Source: Bradyrhizobium sp. LTSP885 (GTDB lineage: Bacteria; Pseudomonadota; Alphaproteobacteria; Rhizobiales; Xanthobacteraceae). Taken from it: 64,000 nucleotides of DNA. Made by a program: the position numbers and the translations under genes. Within the stretch, counting starts at the first letter, position 1; every line of letters starts with the position of its first letter. This document shows positions 8,760 to 17,729 of the stretch, one piece after another. Where the stretch lies: positions 90,437-154,436 of the forward strand of contig NZ_JYMT01000039.1 in NCBI RefSeq assembly GCF_000938305.1, read 5' to 3'. The notes under the pieces were generated by a model. The model made no database searches and was not told the DNA's origin. It saw only the letters and a program-made list of their open reading frames with translations.

Positions 8760-8862
8760 CTTTAACTGAACGGAAGCAATTGACTTATTGAATTGAGGCG
8801 CGCCTCCTGCCTCGCGATGTGACTATAGTCTCGCATCATCGCGCTGGAGGCCTAGAACGGTG

Positions 8863-9570
8863 ATGCATCGTTTTCTGCGGCTGATCGCGGTTCTCGCGTT
8901 CGTCGCATCGCCAATCGGTGGGGCGCAATCGCAAACGACGGAGCGCGCGCCCGATACGATGGCCGCCCGCGTTCTTGCCTGCGCGTCCTGTCACGGCGCC
9001 GAGGGCGAGGGCACCAGCGACGTCTATTTCCCGCGCCTTGCCGGCAAGCCTGCCGGTTATCTCTACAATCAGCTGATTGCCTTCAGGGACGGACGGCGGA
9101 GATATCCGCCGATGAACTTTCTCCTGGAGTTTCTGCCTGACGATTACCTGAAGAAGATTGCAGAGCATTTTGCCTCGCTTCGGCCGCCGTTTCCGGCGCC
9201 GGCTCCTCCGACAGACAGCAAGGAGGTTTTGGCCCGCGGCGAGTCGATTGTGAAGAACGGAGACGCCCAGCATGCCGTTCCGCCCTGTTCGGCTTGCCAC
9301 GGCCCGACCCTCGGCGGAATGGAGCCGGGCATTCCGGGATTGCTCGGCCTGCGCGCGGCCTACATCAGCGGCCAACTCGGCGGCTGGCGCTACGGCACGC
9401 GCACCGCGATTGCGCCCGACTGCATGCAAATCGTCGCGAGCCTTTTGACCGAGGACGACGTAAAGGCGGTCGCTGCCTATCTGTCGTCGCGCCCGGCGCC
9501 ACCGGATCCATCCTTCGCGCCACGTGGGAGCCTCCCAATGCCGCTCGAATGCGGCAGCGAACCGCGTTGA
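8863..9570 (+). CDS. di-heme cytochrome c (c4/c553-like)
   Basis: About 235 residues with a signal peptide (cleavage after GAQSQ) and two heme-attachment motifs, CASCHG and CSACHG, each starting a cytochrome c domain of roughly 90 residues. The pattern CHGAEGEG...FPRLAGKPAGYLYNQL is typical of soluble c4/c553 electron carriers in the periplasm. It is the first gene of the oxidase operon and probably delivers electrons to it. GGAGG lies upstream of ATG 8863; a GTG one codon earlier is possible. The tri-heme cytochrome starts 13 bases after its stop. Confidence 0.9.
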   Translation: MHRFLRLIAVLAFVASPIGGAQSQTTERAPDTMAARVLACASCHGAEGEGTSDVYFPRLAGKPAGYLYNQLIAFRDGRRRYPPMNFLLEFLPDDYLKKIAEHFASLRPPFPAPAPPTDSKEVLARGESIVKNGDAQHAVPPCSACHGPTLGGMEPGIPGLLGLRAAYISGQLGGWRYGTRTAIAPDCMQIVASLLTEDDVKAVAAYLSSRPAPPDPSFAPRGSLPMPLECGSEPR

Positions 9571-9583
9571 AGGGATCGTACCG

Positions 9584-10834
9584 ATGCCGCGAGGCTCAAA
9601 GGGAATGTTTGCCGCACTGATGCTGACGCTGTCGCCGATCGCGGTGTACGCGCAGCAGAAGCCGGTAGATCCAGTCGTGATTGCGAAGGGCGAATATCTC
9701 GCGCGCGCCGGCGATTGCATCGCCTGCCACACCGCGCGCGAGGGCAAGACCTTCGCCGGCGGCCTTGCGATGAAGACGCCGTTCGGCACGCTGTATACGT
9801 CCAACATCACGCCCGATCCGCAGACCAGCATCGGTACGTGGACGTCGGACCAGTTCTACCGGATGATGCACAGCGGCCGCTTCCCGGATGGCGGCCTGGT
9901 CTATCCGGCAATGCCGTTTGCCTCCTACACCAAGGTGATGCGCGAGGATAGCGACGCGATCTACGCTTATCTGCGCACGGTGCCGCCGGTGAAGCAGGTC
10001 AACAAGCCGCATGACCTGACCTTCCCGTTCAACAACCGCTCGCTGATCCTCGGATGGCGCACGCTGTTCTTCAAGGAAGGGGCGTTCGAACCCGACCCGA
10101 GCAAGTCGGCGGAGTGGAACAGGGGCGCCTACCTGGTTGAAGGCCTCGGCCATTGCGGCATGTGCCACACCGCGATCAACGCGCTCGGTGGCAGTTCCCA
10201 GTCGCAAGCGTTCGAGGGCGGCCTGATCCCGATGCAGAACTGGTACGCACCGTCGCTGACCTCGAACAAGGAAGCGGGACTCGGCGATTGGACGATCGAA
10301 GAGATCGTCGACTATCTGCGCACGGGTGTCTCTGCCAAGGGCGCGGTGTACGGGCCGATGGCCGAGGTCGTTTACAACAGCCTGCAATATCTCAACGATG
10401 ATGACGTCCGCGCGATGGCGGTTTATCTCAAGGGGCTTGCGCAGGGCGCGTCGCCGGAAAAGGCGGCGGCGCCGTTGCCGTCGGCCGAAAGCAGCCTGCT
10501 GCTCTCGTTCGGCAAGCAGCTCTATGACCGCGAATGCGCAAGCTGCCATGGCGTGAACGGGCAGGGCATGCCGCCGGACTATCCGCCGCTCGCCGGCAAC
10601 CAGTCGATCCAGATGGTTTCCGCGGTCAACGCCATCCGCATGGTGCTCAATGGCGGCTATCCGCCGGGCACGGCCGGCAATCCGATGCCCTTTGGCATGC
10701 CGCCGTTCGCGCACAAGCTCTCGGACGATGAAGTCGCGGCCGTTGTGACCTACATCCGGGCGTCATGGGGTAACCGCGGCGAACCGGTCTCGGCGCGGCA
10801 GGCCAATGAGCTGCGCGCGGCAACGCTGAATTAG
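9584..10834 (+). CDS. tri-heme cytochrome c (dehydrogenase-type subunit)
   Basis: The 416-residue protein has a signal peptide ending near VYAQQ and three heme motifs: CIACH, CGMCH and CASCH. This three-domain layout is that of the cytochrome subunit of membrane alcohol, gluconate or aldehyde dehydrogenases, which passes electrons from a periplasmic dehydrogenase to quinone or an oxidase. No flavin or PQQ dehydrogenase subunit is adjacent, so here it more likely works with the oxidase encoded downstream. AGGGA precedes the ATG. The final heme domain (CASCHGVNGQGMPPDYPPLA) resembles a terminal-oxidase donor. Confidence 0.9.
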   Translation: MPRGSKGMFAALMLTLSPIAVYAQQKPVDPVVIAKGEYLARAGDCIACHTAREGKTFAGGLAMKTPFGTLYTSNITPDPQTSIGTWTSDQFYRMMHSGRFPDGGLVYPAMPFASYTKVMREDSDAIYAYLRTVPPVKQVNKPHDLTFPFNNRSLILGWRTLFFKEGAFEPDPSKSAEWNRGAYLVEGLGHCGMCHTAINALGGSSQSQAFEGGLIPMQNWYAPSLTSNKEAGLGDWTIEEIVDYLRTGVSAKGAVYGPMAEVVYNSLQYLNDDDVRAMAVYLKGLAQGASPEKAAAPLPSAESSLLLSFGKQLYDRECASCHGVNGQGMPPDYPPLAGNQSIQMVSAVNAIRMVLNGGYPPGTAGNPMPFGMPPFAHKLSDDEVAAVVTYIRASWGNRGEPVSARQANELRAATLN

Positions 10835-10844
10835 GGGCGCGATC

Positions 10845-11024
10845 ATGATCAATTCATCTTCGCCGCAATCGTCGGTAACCGGCTCGGAAGACGAGGCGGT
10901 CGAAGTCATCGTGCGCGCTGGTCCGGGCGGCGCGGTCGCGGTGGCCGGCATTGCGACGGCCATCGTGATCGGGCTCTGGTTTGCATTCTATCTGCTGGTG
11001 TTCCTGCCGCGGAGCACGGGCTGA
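10845..11024 (+). CDS. small single-helix protein of the ba3-type oxidase operon
   Basis: This 59-residue frame begins with ATG, has an acidic N-terminal tail of about 30 residues, and then one transmembrane helix (VAGIATAIVIGLWFAFYLLV) ending in a short basic tail. Its TGA overlaps the ATG of the oxidase subunit II gene, so the two are translationally coupled. Position and topology match small extra subunits of ba3 oxidases (the subunit IIa/CbaD type), although I cannot show homology by sequence. A helix-supplying oxidase subunit is the best inference. Confidence 0.65.
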   Translation: MINSSSPQSSVTGSEDEAVEVIVRAGPGGAVAVAGIATAIVIGLWFAFYLLVFLPRSTG

Positions 11025-11587
11025 TGGCAACCGAGACGGAGCACAGCCCCGGCGAAGCCGTCACGGCGCGGATCGAGCGCCGCTGGGCTACGCTGTCGAT
11101 CATCATCGTCGGCCTGCTGGTCGGCATGGCGGCGTATATCGGCATCCATCAGGCGACGATGCCGCAGGGCCATGTCGAGACCGCCGATCCCAAGACGCTG
11201 CATCTTGCGGGCGAGTTTATCGAGAGCAATCTCGGCAGCGCGGTGGAAGCCGACGGCTCCGTCACGGTGCGTGCGATCGGGCAGCAATATTCCTTTACGC
11301 CGCAATGCGTCGTGGTGCCGTCGGAGACGCCGGTCACCTTCCGCGCCACCAGCGCCGACGTCGTGCATGGCTTCCTGATCGAGGGTACCAACATCAACAC
11401 CATGCTGGTGCCCGGTTATGTCTCGGCGCTTCAGGTGCGCTTCAAGGCGCCCGGCGAGCATATGATGCCGTGTCAGGAATTCTGCGGCATCGGCCATCAG
11501 GGCATGTGGGGCAAGGTCAAGGTCGTCGACAAGGCCGCATTCCTGAACATGGCTGCGGCAAAGCGGAGGCTGACCTGTGTTGACTAA
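11024..11587 (+). CDS. cytochrome c oxidase subunit II, ba3-type
   Basis: The 187-residue protein has one N-terminal membrane helix (about residues 24-44) and a periplasmic cupredoxin domain with the binuclear CuA site: a histidine in DVVHGFLIEG and the loop CQEFCGIGHQGM, giving two Cys, His and Met. The single helix and short length match B-family (ba3) oxidases rather than the two-helix aa3 subunit. It accepts electrons from cytochrome c and passes them to subunit I. Its end overlaps the subunit I start by 11 bases. Confidence 0.93.
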   Translation: MATETEHSPGEAVTARIERRWATLSIIIVGLLVGMAAYIGIHQATMPQGHVETADPKTLHLAGEFIESNLGSAVEADGSVTVRAIGQQYSFTPQCVVVPSETPVTFRATSADVVHGFLIEGTNINTMLVPGYVSALQVRFKAPGEHMMPCQEFCGIGHQGMWGKVKVVDKAAFLNMAAAKRRLTCVD

Positions 11588-13202
11588 CAAGCGGCTTATC
11601 CTCGCGCACTTTTGGCTCGCTTTCATCGTGTTTGCCGTGGCGCTGGTGCTCGGCGCCTGGCAGATGTTCGTGCGCAGTCCGCTGAATGCCTGGCACTTCA
11701 ATCCCGAGCTCTACTATCGCTCGGTCACCGCGCATGGCTCGGCGATGGGCTATGTCTTTCCGACCTTGATCGCGATGGGGTTTGGTTACGCCATCACCGA
11801 GGCGTCGCTGGAGAAGCCGCTGGTCGGACGGCGCTGGGCCTGGGTCGGCTTCCTGCTGGTTGCCGTCGGCGCTGTTGTCGCGATGGTTCCGGTGTCGCTC
11901 GGGCTCGCCTCGGTGCTCTACACCTTCTATCCGCCGATGATCGGCAATCCCTTCTATTACATCGGCGTCGTGATGGTCGTGGTCGGCTCATGGATCTGGG
12001 TCGCGCTGACGTCGATCAATTTCACGATCTGGAAGCGCGACAACCCGGGCAAGCCGGTGCCGCTTCCGATGTTCGCCAATGTCGCGGGCTCCTATTTGTG
12101 GGGCTGGACCGCGGTCGGTGCGGCGCTGGAAATCCTGCTGCAGATCCTGCCGGTGGCGCTAGGGTTCAAGTCGACGATCGATGCCGGCCTGGCGCGCGTG
12201 TTCTTCTCGTGGACGCTGCACGCGATTGTCTATTTCTGGCTGATGCCGACCTATATCGCCTATTACACGATCTTCCCGCGCGCGATCGGCGGCAGGCTCT
12301 ACAGCGATGCGATGGCGCGGATTTCCTTTATCCTGTTTGTCGTGGTGGCGATGCCGATCGGCGTTCATCACCTGTTCGCCGATCCGCAAGTGGGCGCCGG
12401 CTTCAAGTTCATGCATTCGGCGTTTACCGGCCTCGTCGCGCTGCCGACGCTGCTCACGGTGTTCACGATCTGCGCGTCGGCTGAGATTGCAAGCCGGCTG
12501 CGCGGCGGGCGGGGCGCGTTCGGCTGGATCACGGCGTTGCCGTGGTCCAATCCGATCATGCTCGCGACCGCGCTGTCGCTGGTCATGCTCGGCTTCGGCG
12601 GCGCCGGGGGCCTCATCAACATGAGCTATCAGCTCGACGCCAGCGTGCATAACACGCAATGGATCACCGGCCATTTCCACCTGATCTTCGGCGGTGCCAT
12701 CGTGATCATGTATTTCGCGATCGCCTATGATCTGTGGCCGCATCTGACCGGCCGTGCGCTCGAAAGCTTCGGCCTGATGCGCGCGCAGCTCTGGCTGTGG
12801 TTCATCGGCATGATCGTCACCACGTTCCCGTGGCACTATGTCGGCATTCTCGGCATGCCGCGCCGTATGGCCTTCTACGACTACGCCAATCCCGCGATCT
12901 CGCCGCAGGCCTTTTCGGTCGTGGTGTCGGCCATCGGCGGATTCATCCTGCTGGTATCCGGCATTCTCTTCATGCTCGTGCTGATCCGCGGACAATTCGG
13001 CACGAGGGGGGAGGCGGGTGCGTACCGCTTTAGTGTGCCTCTGCACATGCCCGCGCGGATCCCGGTCGCACTCAATTCCTTCGGGCTATGGCTTGCGCTG
13101 ATGATCGGCCTCACCGTCGTGAATTACGGCTTTCCGATCGCGCAACTGATGGTGCTGAACGAGACCAGCGTGCCCGCAGTCTACGTCGGAGCGAGCCGAT
13201 GA
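11577..13202 (+). CDS. cytochrome c oxidase subunit I, ba3-type
   Basis: The 541-residue heme-copper oxidase core has twelve or more helices. Visible ligands include the histidine of SVTAHGSAMGY, the HAIVYFWLMP segment whose His and Tyr form the cross-linked CuB ligand of B-family enzymes, HHLFADP with the other CuB histidines, and GHFHLIFGG binding the heme pair. HAIVYFWLMP is diagnostic of the ba3 group, high-affinity enzymes that pump protons through a single channel. It starts with GTG inside the subunit II gene and ends overlapping the next cytochrome. Confidence 0.95.
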   Translation: MLTNKRLILAHFWLAFIVFAVALVLGAWQMFVRSPLNAWHFNPELYYRSVTAHGSAMGYVFPTLIAMGFGYAITEASLEKPLVGRRWAWVGFLLVAVGAVVAMVPVSLGLASVLYTFYPPMIGNPFYYIGVVMVVVGSWIWVALTSINFTIWKRDNPGKPVPLPMFANVAGSYLWGWTAVGAALEILLQILPVALGFKSTIDAGLARVFFSWTLHAIVYFWLMPTYIAYYTIFPRAIGGRLYSDAMARISFILFVVVAMPIGVHHLFADPQVGAGFKFMHSAFTGLVALPTLLTVFTICASAEIASRLRGGRGAFGWITALPWSNPIMLATALSLVMLGFGGAGGLINMSYQLDASVHNTQWITGHFHLIFGGAIVIMYFAIAYDLWPHLTGRALESFGLMRAQLWLWFIGMIVTTFPWHYVGILGMPRRMAFYDYANPAISPQAFSVVVSAIGGFILLVSGILFMLVLIRGQFGTRGEAGAYRFSVPLHMPARIPVALNSFGLWLALMIGLTVVNYGFPIAQLMVLNETSVPAVYVGASR

Positions 13203-13990
13203 GCGATCAGCCGCTGGTCTCGCTGCGCAATCCCTGGTTCGTCGCCGGCGTCGGTATCACGGTTGGAATTGCCGCGTTCTCGGCGGTCGTGGGCCTGATC
13301 TGGCTGCCGCTGGCGCAGCCGGACCTGAAACTCAGCGGCATCTGGGATGCGATCTGCAGCGCGGCCGGCGTGCCGCGCGCGACGGTGCAGGACGCCTCCA
13401 TCAAGCCGGAGTTCAGGACCTCCAACGTCGTGATGACTTCGGAAATGCTGACCAAGCCCGACCAGGTCTCGATCGGGCGAGGCGCGACGCTGTCGCAGCG
13501 CTGCGCGATCTGCCACGGACCGCAGGGCGTCAGCGACGCCAACTCGCCGAACCTCGCCGGGCAGTTCGCCGCGGTGACCTACAAGGAGCTCAACGACTTT
13601 AAGGCTGGCGCGCGGGTCAGCGTGGTGATGAGCCCGTTCGCGGCGGCGATAAGCGACCAGGACATGAAGGACGTCGCGGCTTACTACGCCTATCTGCCGC
13701 GGGTGCCCTCGAACAATCTCAATGCCGGGCTTCCGGCGCCGGCGATCGTGGTGACGGGGGCGCCGATGCGCAACATACCGCCCTGCGGCTCTTGTCACGG
13801 CGACATCGACAACAAGGCGGGCAGCCCTTGGCTCGGCGGTCAGTCGGCGGTTTACATCAAGGCACAGCTGCAGAGCCTCGCGTCGGGCGCGCGGCGCAAC
13901 GACATCAGCCAGCAAATGCGCAACGTCGCCCGCCAGATGACGCCCGAGGAGATCGACCAGGCTGCGCGCTACTACGCGGCCCAGCCCTGA
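13199..13990 (+). CDS. membrane-anchored di-heme cytochrome c
   Basis: The 263-residue protein has an N-terminal uncleaved helix (about residues 12-35) followed by two cytochrome c domains with CAICHG and CGSCHG. It is of the c4-like class but membrane tethered, which suits an electron donor fixed beside the oxidase. Its ATG overlaps the TGA of subunit I, showing coupling. It is the last gene of the oxidase operon, and the following gene is separated and of a different kind. Confidence 0.92.
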   Translation: MSDQPLVSLRNPWFVAGVGITVGIAAFSAVVGLIWLPLAQPDLKLSGIWDAICSAAGVPRATVQDASIKPEFRTSNVVMTSEMLTKPDQVSIGRGATLSQRCAICHGPQGVSDANSPNLAGQFAAVTYKELNDFKAGARVSVVMSPFAAAISDQDMKDVAAYYAYLPRVPSNNLNAGLPAPAIVVTGAPMRNIPPCGSCHGDIDNKAGSPWLGGQSAVYIKAQLQSLASGARRNDISQQMRNVARQMTPEEIDQAARYYAAQP

Positions 13991-14082
13991 TGGGGTATAC
14001 CTTAACGCGCCATTAACCATAATTGCGGCAAGCTGACAGGGCTTGGGTGCCGATTGCCGGCGCCCGCCAAGGCATCGGACAG

Positions 14083-15084
14083 ATGGCGGTCGACACAATC
14101 AATGCCTCGGCTGCGGCAGGTGTCGATTCCTCACGCCTGCAGATCGCGAACTCGATCAAGCAGGCGGCCTCGACCACCGGCACGAGCTTCGAATATCTGC
14201 TCACGACCGCCAAGATGGAATCCAATTTCAATCCGCAGGCCGGCGCCTCGACGTCGTCGGCACACGGGCTTTATCAATTCATCGACCAGACCTGGCTCGG
14301 CACCGTCAAGGAGGCCGGCGGCCAGCTCGGTTACGGCAAATATGCCGACGCCATCACCAGGAATTCCGACGGCAGCTATTCGGTCAGTGATCCCTCCGCG
14401 CGCAACGCGATCATGAAGCTGCGCGACAATGCCGATGCGTCGTCGTCGATGGCGGCGGCGCTGACCCAATCCAACAGCTTCAAGCTCACCGGCAAGCTCG
14501 GCCGCCGCCCGACCGACTCCGAGCTCTACATGGCCCACTTCATGGGGGTCGGCGGCGCCGCCAAGCTGATTTCGAGCGCCGAGGACTCACCGAGCGCCAA
14601 TGCGGCTGCGATGTTTCCGAAAGCCGCCTCCGCCAACCAGTCGATCTTCTATGACAAGTCGGGAAGTGCGCGCAGCGTCTCGCAGGTCTATTCGGTCCTG
14701 ACCACGCGCTATGCCGCCGCCGCAAATTCGAAGGATACGCGGACCGCCTTCGCCGCGGCGGGCGGCGGCGAGACGACGAACCCCTATGCGGTCGCAAGTG
14801 CAACGCCGACGCCTGCGCTGACCATGGACACCGCGTCCTATCTCTCGACCTTCCCGGCGGTCACGCCGGTGAGTGCGACCTCGCAGACGACGGCGTCCGC
14901 GCAGCAGGTGCCGGCCTTCCGCTCGCTGTTCCAGGGCGGCGAACGTTCAGAGCCGATTTCGCCTGTGGTGCAGGAGTTGTGGGGCAGTTCGTCGTCAACG
15001 ACCGCATCGGCGGCGACCACGGGCCGCGCGACCGGTCGGCTCGACCTGTTTAGCGATCCCTCCGGCACCTACAGCAGCGGCTAG
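14083..15084 (+). CDS. lytic transglycosylase-like (SLT-fold) protein
   Basis: About 333 residues. The N-terminal half has the goose-lysozyme-like SLT pattern: TTAKMESNFNPQA with the catalytic-type glutamate, SSAHGLYQFIDQTWLGTV, and later SELYMAHFMGVGGAAKLI. The C-terminal half is Ala/Ser/Thr rich and variable. There is no signal peptide at any candidate start, which points to export by another route or, as in several rhizobia, a link to flagellar assembly. ATG 14083 is chosen over TTG 14023 and GTG 14047; the ribosome site is weak for all three. Confidence 0.8.
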   Translation: MAVDTINASAAAGVDSSRLQIANSIKQAASTTGTSFEYLLTTAKMESNFNPQAGASTSSAHGLYQFIDQTWLGTVKEAGGQLGYGKYADAITRNSDGSYSVSDPSARNAIMKLRDNADASSSMAAALTQSNSFKLTGKLGRRPTDSELYMAHFMGVGGAAKLISSAEDSPSANAAAMFPKAASANQSIFYDKSGSARSVSQVYSVLTTRYAAAANSKDTRTAFAAAGGGETTNPYAVASATPTPALTMDTASYLSTFPAVTPVSATSQTTASAQQVPAFRSLFQGGERSEPISPVVQELWGSSSSTTASAATTGRATGRLDLFSDPSGTYSSG

Positions 15085-15249
15085 CGACGCTGTGGCCCGC
15101 GCGCGTCCTTCACGGGCCTCGGGCGTCTTAACGAAACGTCAATAATCCCAAACGTTTATGGTGAACCCTTTGTTAAGCGTCATGGTTTATTTTTCCTTGT
15201 AGTGGCATCGCGTTGCCGATGCCGTCTCGTTGCGTAAGCCGGCAGGACC

Positions 15250-16428
15250 ATGATCGTTCGGCAGTTCATTAGTTGGATTAGGACCGCTCCCGCAGGCGAG
15301 CGGGCAGAGGCAACCCGGGCGTTGGCGCGGGCCTGGCTCATTTCGGATCTCACCGAGGAGGATCGCATCGCAGCCGAAGGCGCGCTGCTGATGCTGCTCG
15401 ACGATCCGTCCCCGCTGGTGCGGCAGGCGATGGCCGATGTGTTCGCGCGCAGCGCCGAGGCGCCCGCCGCGATCGTGCAGGCCTTGTCGGTCGACCAGCC
15501 CTCGATCGCGCTTCCGGTGCTGGAACATTCCCCACTTCTGATCGATGCCGACCTCGTCGACCTCGTCGCGACCGGCAACGATGAGATGCAATGCGCGATC
15601 GCGCGCCGCATCAATCTGCCGGCCTCGGTCTCCGCCGCGATCGCCGAAGTCGGTTCGCCGGCGGCGGCGCTCGAGCTGATCGAGAATCCATACGCCGGCC
15701 TCGCGCCGTTCTCCTGGGACCGCATCGCCGAGCGCCACGGTCATCTCGCGGCGATCAGGGAATCGCTGCTGCAGCTCGAGGACCTGCCGTCGGCGACGCG
15801 CATGGTGCTGGTCGCCAAGCTGTCCGACACGCTGGCGCAATTCGCGGTGGCGCGGAACTGGCTCGGCGCCGATCGGGCGGAACGGGTCACGGGCGAGGCG
15901 CGCGAACGCTCCACGGTGAACATCGCGGCGCAATCGTTCGGCGAGGACATGCGCGGCCTGATCACCCATCTGCGCGCCACCGGCCAGCTCACCGCCGGAC
16001 TGATCCTGCGTGCATTGTTGTCCGGCAACCTCGAGCTGTTCGGGGCGGCGCTCGCCGAATTGTCGGGGCTGCCCCATGCGCGCGTGTCGGCGCTGCTGAA
16101 CGATCGCGGCGGCAGCGGCCTGCAGGCGCTGCTGATCCGCGCCGGCTTGCCGGACTCTACTTTCGCGGCATTTCGTGTTGCGCTCGAGGCCACCCACGAG
16201 ATGGGCTATGTCGACAGCGGCGACGGTGCGGCGCGGCTGCATCGCCGCATGGTGGAGCGGGTGCTGACGCATTGCGAGACCGACCATTCCGCCGCCGAAC
16301 CCTTGCTGATCCTGTTGCGCCGCTTTGCGACGGAATCGGCGCGGGAGGATGCGCGGATGTTCTGCGATGAGCTCGCCGCCGAAGACGCGATCGCGGCGCT
16401 GCCTTACGACGATCTCATCGCGGCTTAA
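15250..16428 (+). CDS. DUF2336 protein
   Basis: The 392-residue, nearly all-helical protein starts FISWIRTAPAGERAEATRALARAWL and continues with repeated pairs of helices (EEDRIAAEGALLMLLDDPSPLVRQAMADVFARS) that look like HEAT-type repeats. This matches DUF2336, a family of Alphaproteobacteria with unknown function. It has no membrane helices or signal peptide, so it is cytoplasmic. It sits opposite a response regulator/HPt pair, which hints at a signalling role, but that is inference from position only. Confidence 0.85.
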   Translation: MIVRQFISWIRTAPAGERAEATRALARAWLISDLTEEDRIAAEGALLMLLDDPSPLVRQAMADVFARSAEAPAAIVQALSVDQPSIALPVLEHSPLLIDADLVDLVATGNDEMQCAIARRINLPASVSAAIAEVGSPAAALELIENPYAGLAPFSWDRIAERHGHLAAIRESLLQLEDLPSATRMVLVAKLSDTLAQFAVARNWLGADRAERVTGEARERSTVNIAAQSFGEDMRGLITHLRATGQLTAGLILRALLSGNLELFGAALAELSGLPHARVSALLNDRGGSGLQALLIRAGLPDSTFAAFRVALEATHEMGYVDSGDGAARLHRRMVERVLTHCETDHSAAEPLLILLRRFATESAREDARMFCDELAAEDAIAALPYDDLIAA

Positions 16429-16494
16429 GCCGCATTTCAGCAACAGATGGCGATTGAAGCGGCTGCCGCAACTGCGGTGACCAATCGCGCGCCG

Positions 16495-17073
16495 CTATTC
16501 GTTCGGCACGATGCTCGGCGCCAGGATAGCCTCGAGATGCTCGGGCCGGTCGCGGTTGGCGTAGGTCAGGAATTCGTCGGTGATGCCGCGCAGCTGCTTG
16601 CTCAGCACGCTTGATACAACAACGGTGTCGAGCTTGGTACGCTCGCGCACGATCGCCTGCACGGCATTGATGTGGTGCGCGATCAGCGCTGGCGGTACCG
16701 CCTTGAGATCCGGCGCGTGCTCGATGATGCGGCACAGGCTTTCCGCCGCCACAGCCGCCGACGGATAACCGAACGTCGCGGCATCGCCCTTGATGTCGTG
16801 GGCGGCGCGGAACAGCTCTTCGCGCGTCTCACGGTTGAAACCTGTGCGCTGCACCTCGGCATAAGCGGCGGAGAGGCGGTCGGCCTCGACCGTCATCCAG
16901 TCCTTGAACTCGCCCGACAGCCCGGCCAGCGCCTTCTCCGCGCGCCCGACCGGATCGTCGAGATCGCTCTCTGGGACACGCAGCAGCACCTTGCGCAGCG
17001 GGTTCGGCTGGGTGATCACGTGGTGCGTGCCGAAGCTCTTGACCTCGATCGTGCCGGGTTTGTCTTTGGTCAT
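16495..17073 (-). CDS. HPt (histidine phosphotransfer) domain protein
   Basis: The 192-residue protein has an HPt four-helix domain in its centre, with the phosphate-accepting histidine at residue 92 in AAHDIKGDAATFG. The flanking regions, about 60 residues before and 70 after, are unlike known domains. HPt proteins relay phosphate between hybrid kinases and response regulators. It is directly downstream of a response regulator (8 bases apart, AGGAG before the ATG), so the two are very likely partners. No histidine kinase is nearby, so the donor must be elsewhere. Confidence 0.85.
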   Translation of the reverse strand: MTKDKPGTIEVKSFGTHHVITQPNPLRKVLLRVPESDLDDPVGRAEKALAGLSGEFKDWMTVEADRLSAAYAEVQRTGFNRETREELFRAAHDIKGDAATFGYPSAAVAAESLCRIIEHAPDLKAVPPALIAHHINAVQAIVRERTKLDTVVVSSVLSKQLRGITDEFLTYANRDRPEHLEAILAPSIVPNE

Positions 17074-17081
17074 GACGGCTC

Positions 17082-17627
17082 CTAGATGCTCGTGCGCGCT
17101 TTATCGAGCAGCGACGGCTGTTGCATCACCTCGACCTCGCCACTGCCGCGGCGCTCGGGGCCGATATAGGCGTTGGTGGTGTTGCGGCGGCGGTCGGGGC
17201 CGAAATAGGTCTTGGTCTTGATGAACGGCCGCGGATTGGCGACCACGTTGAGGATCCGCTGGTAGAGCCCCTTGGCCGAGATCGGCTTGGCCAGGAATTC
17301 GGTGACGCCGGCGTCGCGCGCGACGGTCACGCGGCGCTTCTCGGAGTGCCCGGTCAGCATGATGATCGGCGCGTAGGGATTGCCCTTGGATTCCGGTTGC
17401 CGGATCATCTGCGCCAGCTCAAGCCCGTCGAAGATCGGCATCGACCAGTCGGTGATGACGATGTCGGGCACGTAATGGGTGTACATTTCGAGCGCGGTGG
17501 CGCCGTCCTCGGATTCGTAGACTTCGCGCGCGCCGAACGAATGCAGCAGCGTCCGCAGGATGCGGCGCATGTGCGGATTGTCGTCGCAAATCAGAAATCG
17601 CAGCTTGTTGAAGTCGATGCGATACAT
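17082..17627 (-). CDS. response regulator receiver protein without DNA-binding domain
   Basis: The 181-residue protein has a CheY-like receiver with the acidic pair DD at 15-16, the phosphorylated Asp60 in VITDWSMP, Thr92 in MLTGHS and Lys114 in FLAKPIS. All catalytic positions are intact. The remaining 60 residues have no output domain but carry two similar short motifs, FGPDRRR and IGPERRG. ATG 17627 is chosen because AGGA lies 8 bases upstream; an upstream ATG at 17648 lacks a site. It is the first gene of a two-gene unit with the HPt protein and probably acts by protein contact. Confidence 0.9.
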   Translation of the reverse strand: MYRIDFNKLRFLICDDNPHMRRILRTLLHSFGAREVYESEDGATALEMYTHYVPDIVITDWSMPIFDGLELAQMIRQPESKGNPYAPIIMLTGHSEKRRVTVARDAGVTEFLAKPISAKGLYQRILNVVANPRPFIKTKTYFGPDRRRNTTNAYIGPERRGSGEVEVMQQPSLLDKARTSI

Positions 17628-17729
17628 GGTCCGGTCCTGAACGGGCATACCGGGCCAACGCGGTATTACCCGAAATTAACCATATCCTGCCCGAGGTTAA
17701 TGATTGGTTGCCGCGAGGGGACGCCGCCA

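Noticed and set aside
8760..8862. FNR/FixK box before the oxidase operon
   Set aside because: No TTGAT-N4-ATCAA-like palindrome is present; the AT-rich patch cannot be assigned.
15187..16443. Minus-strand frame of 418 codons opposite the DUF2336 gene
   Set aside because: Its composition is that of an antisense shadow and it has no recognisable domain; the plus strand gives a clean DUF2336 protein.
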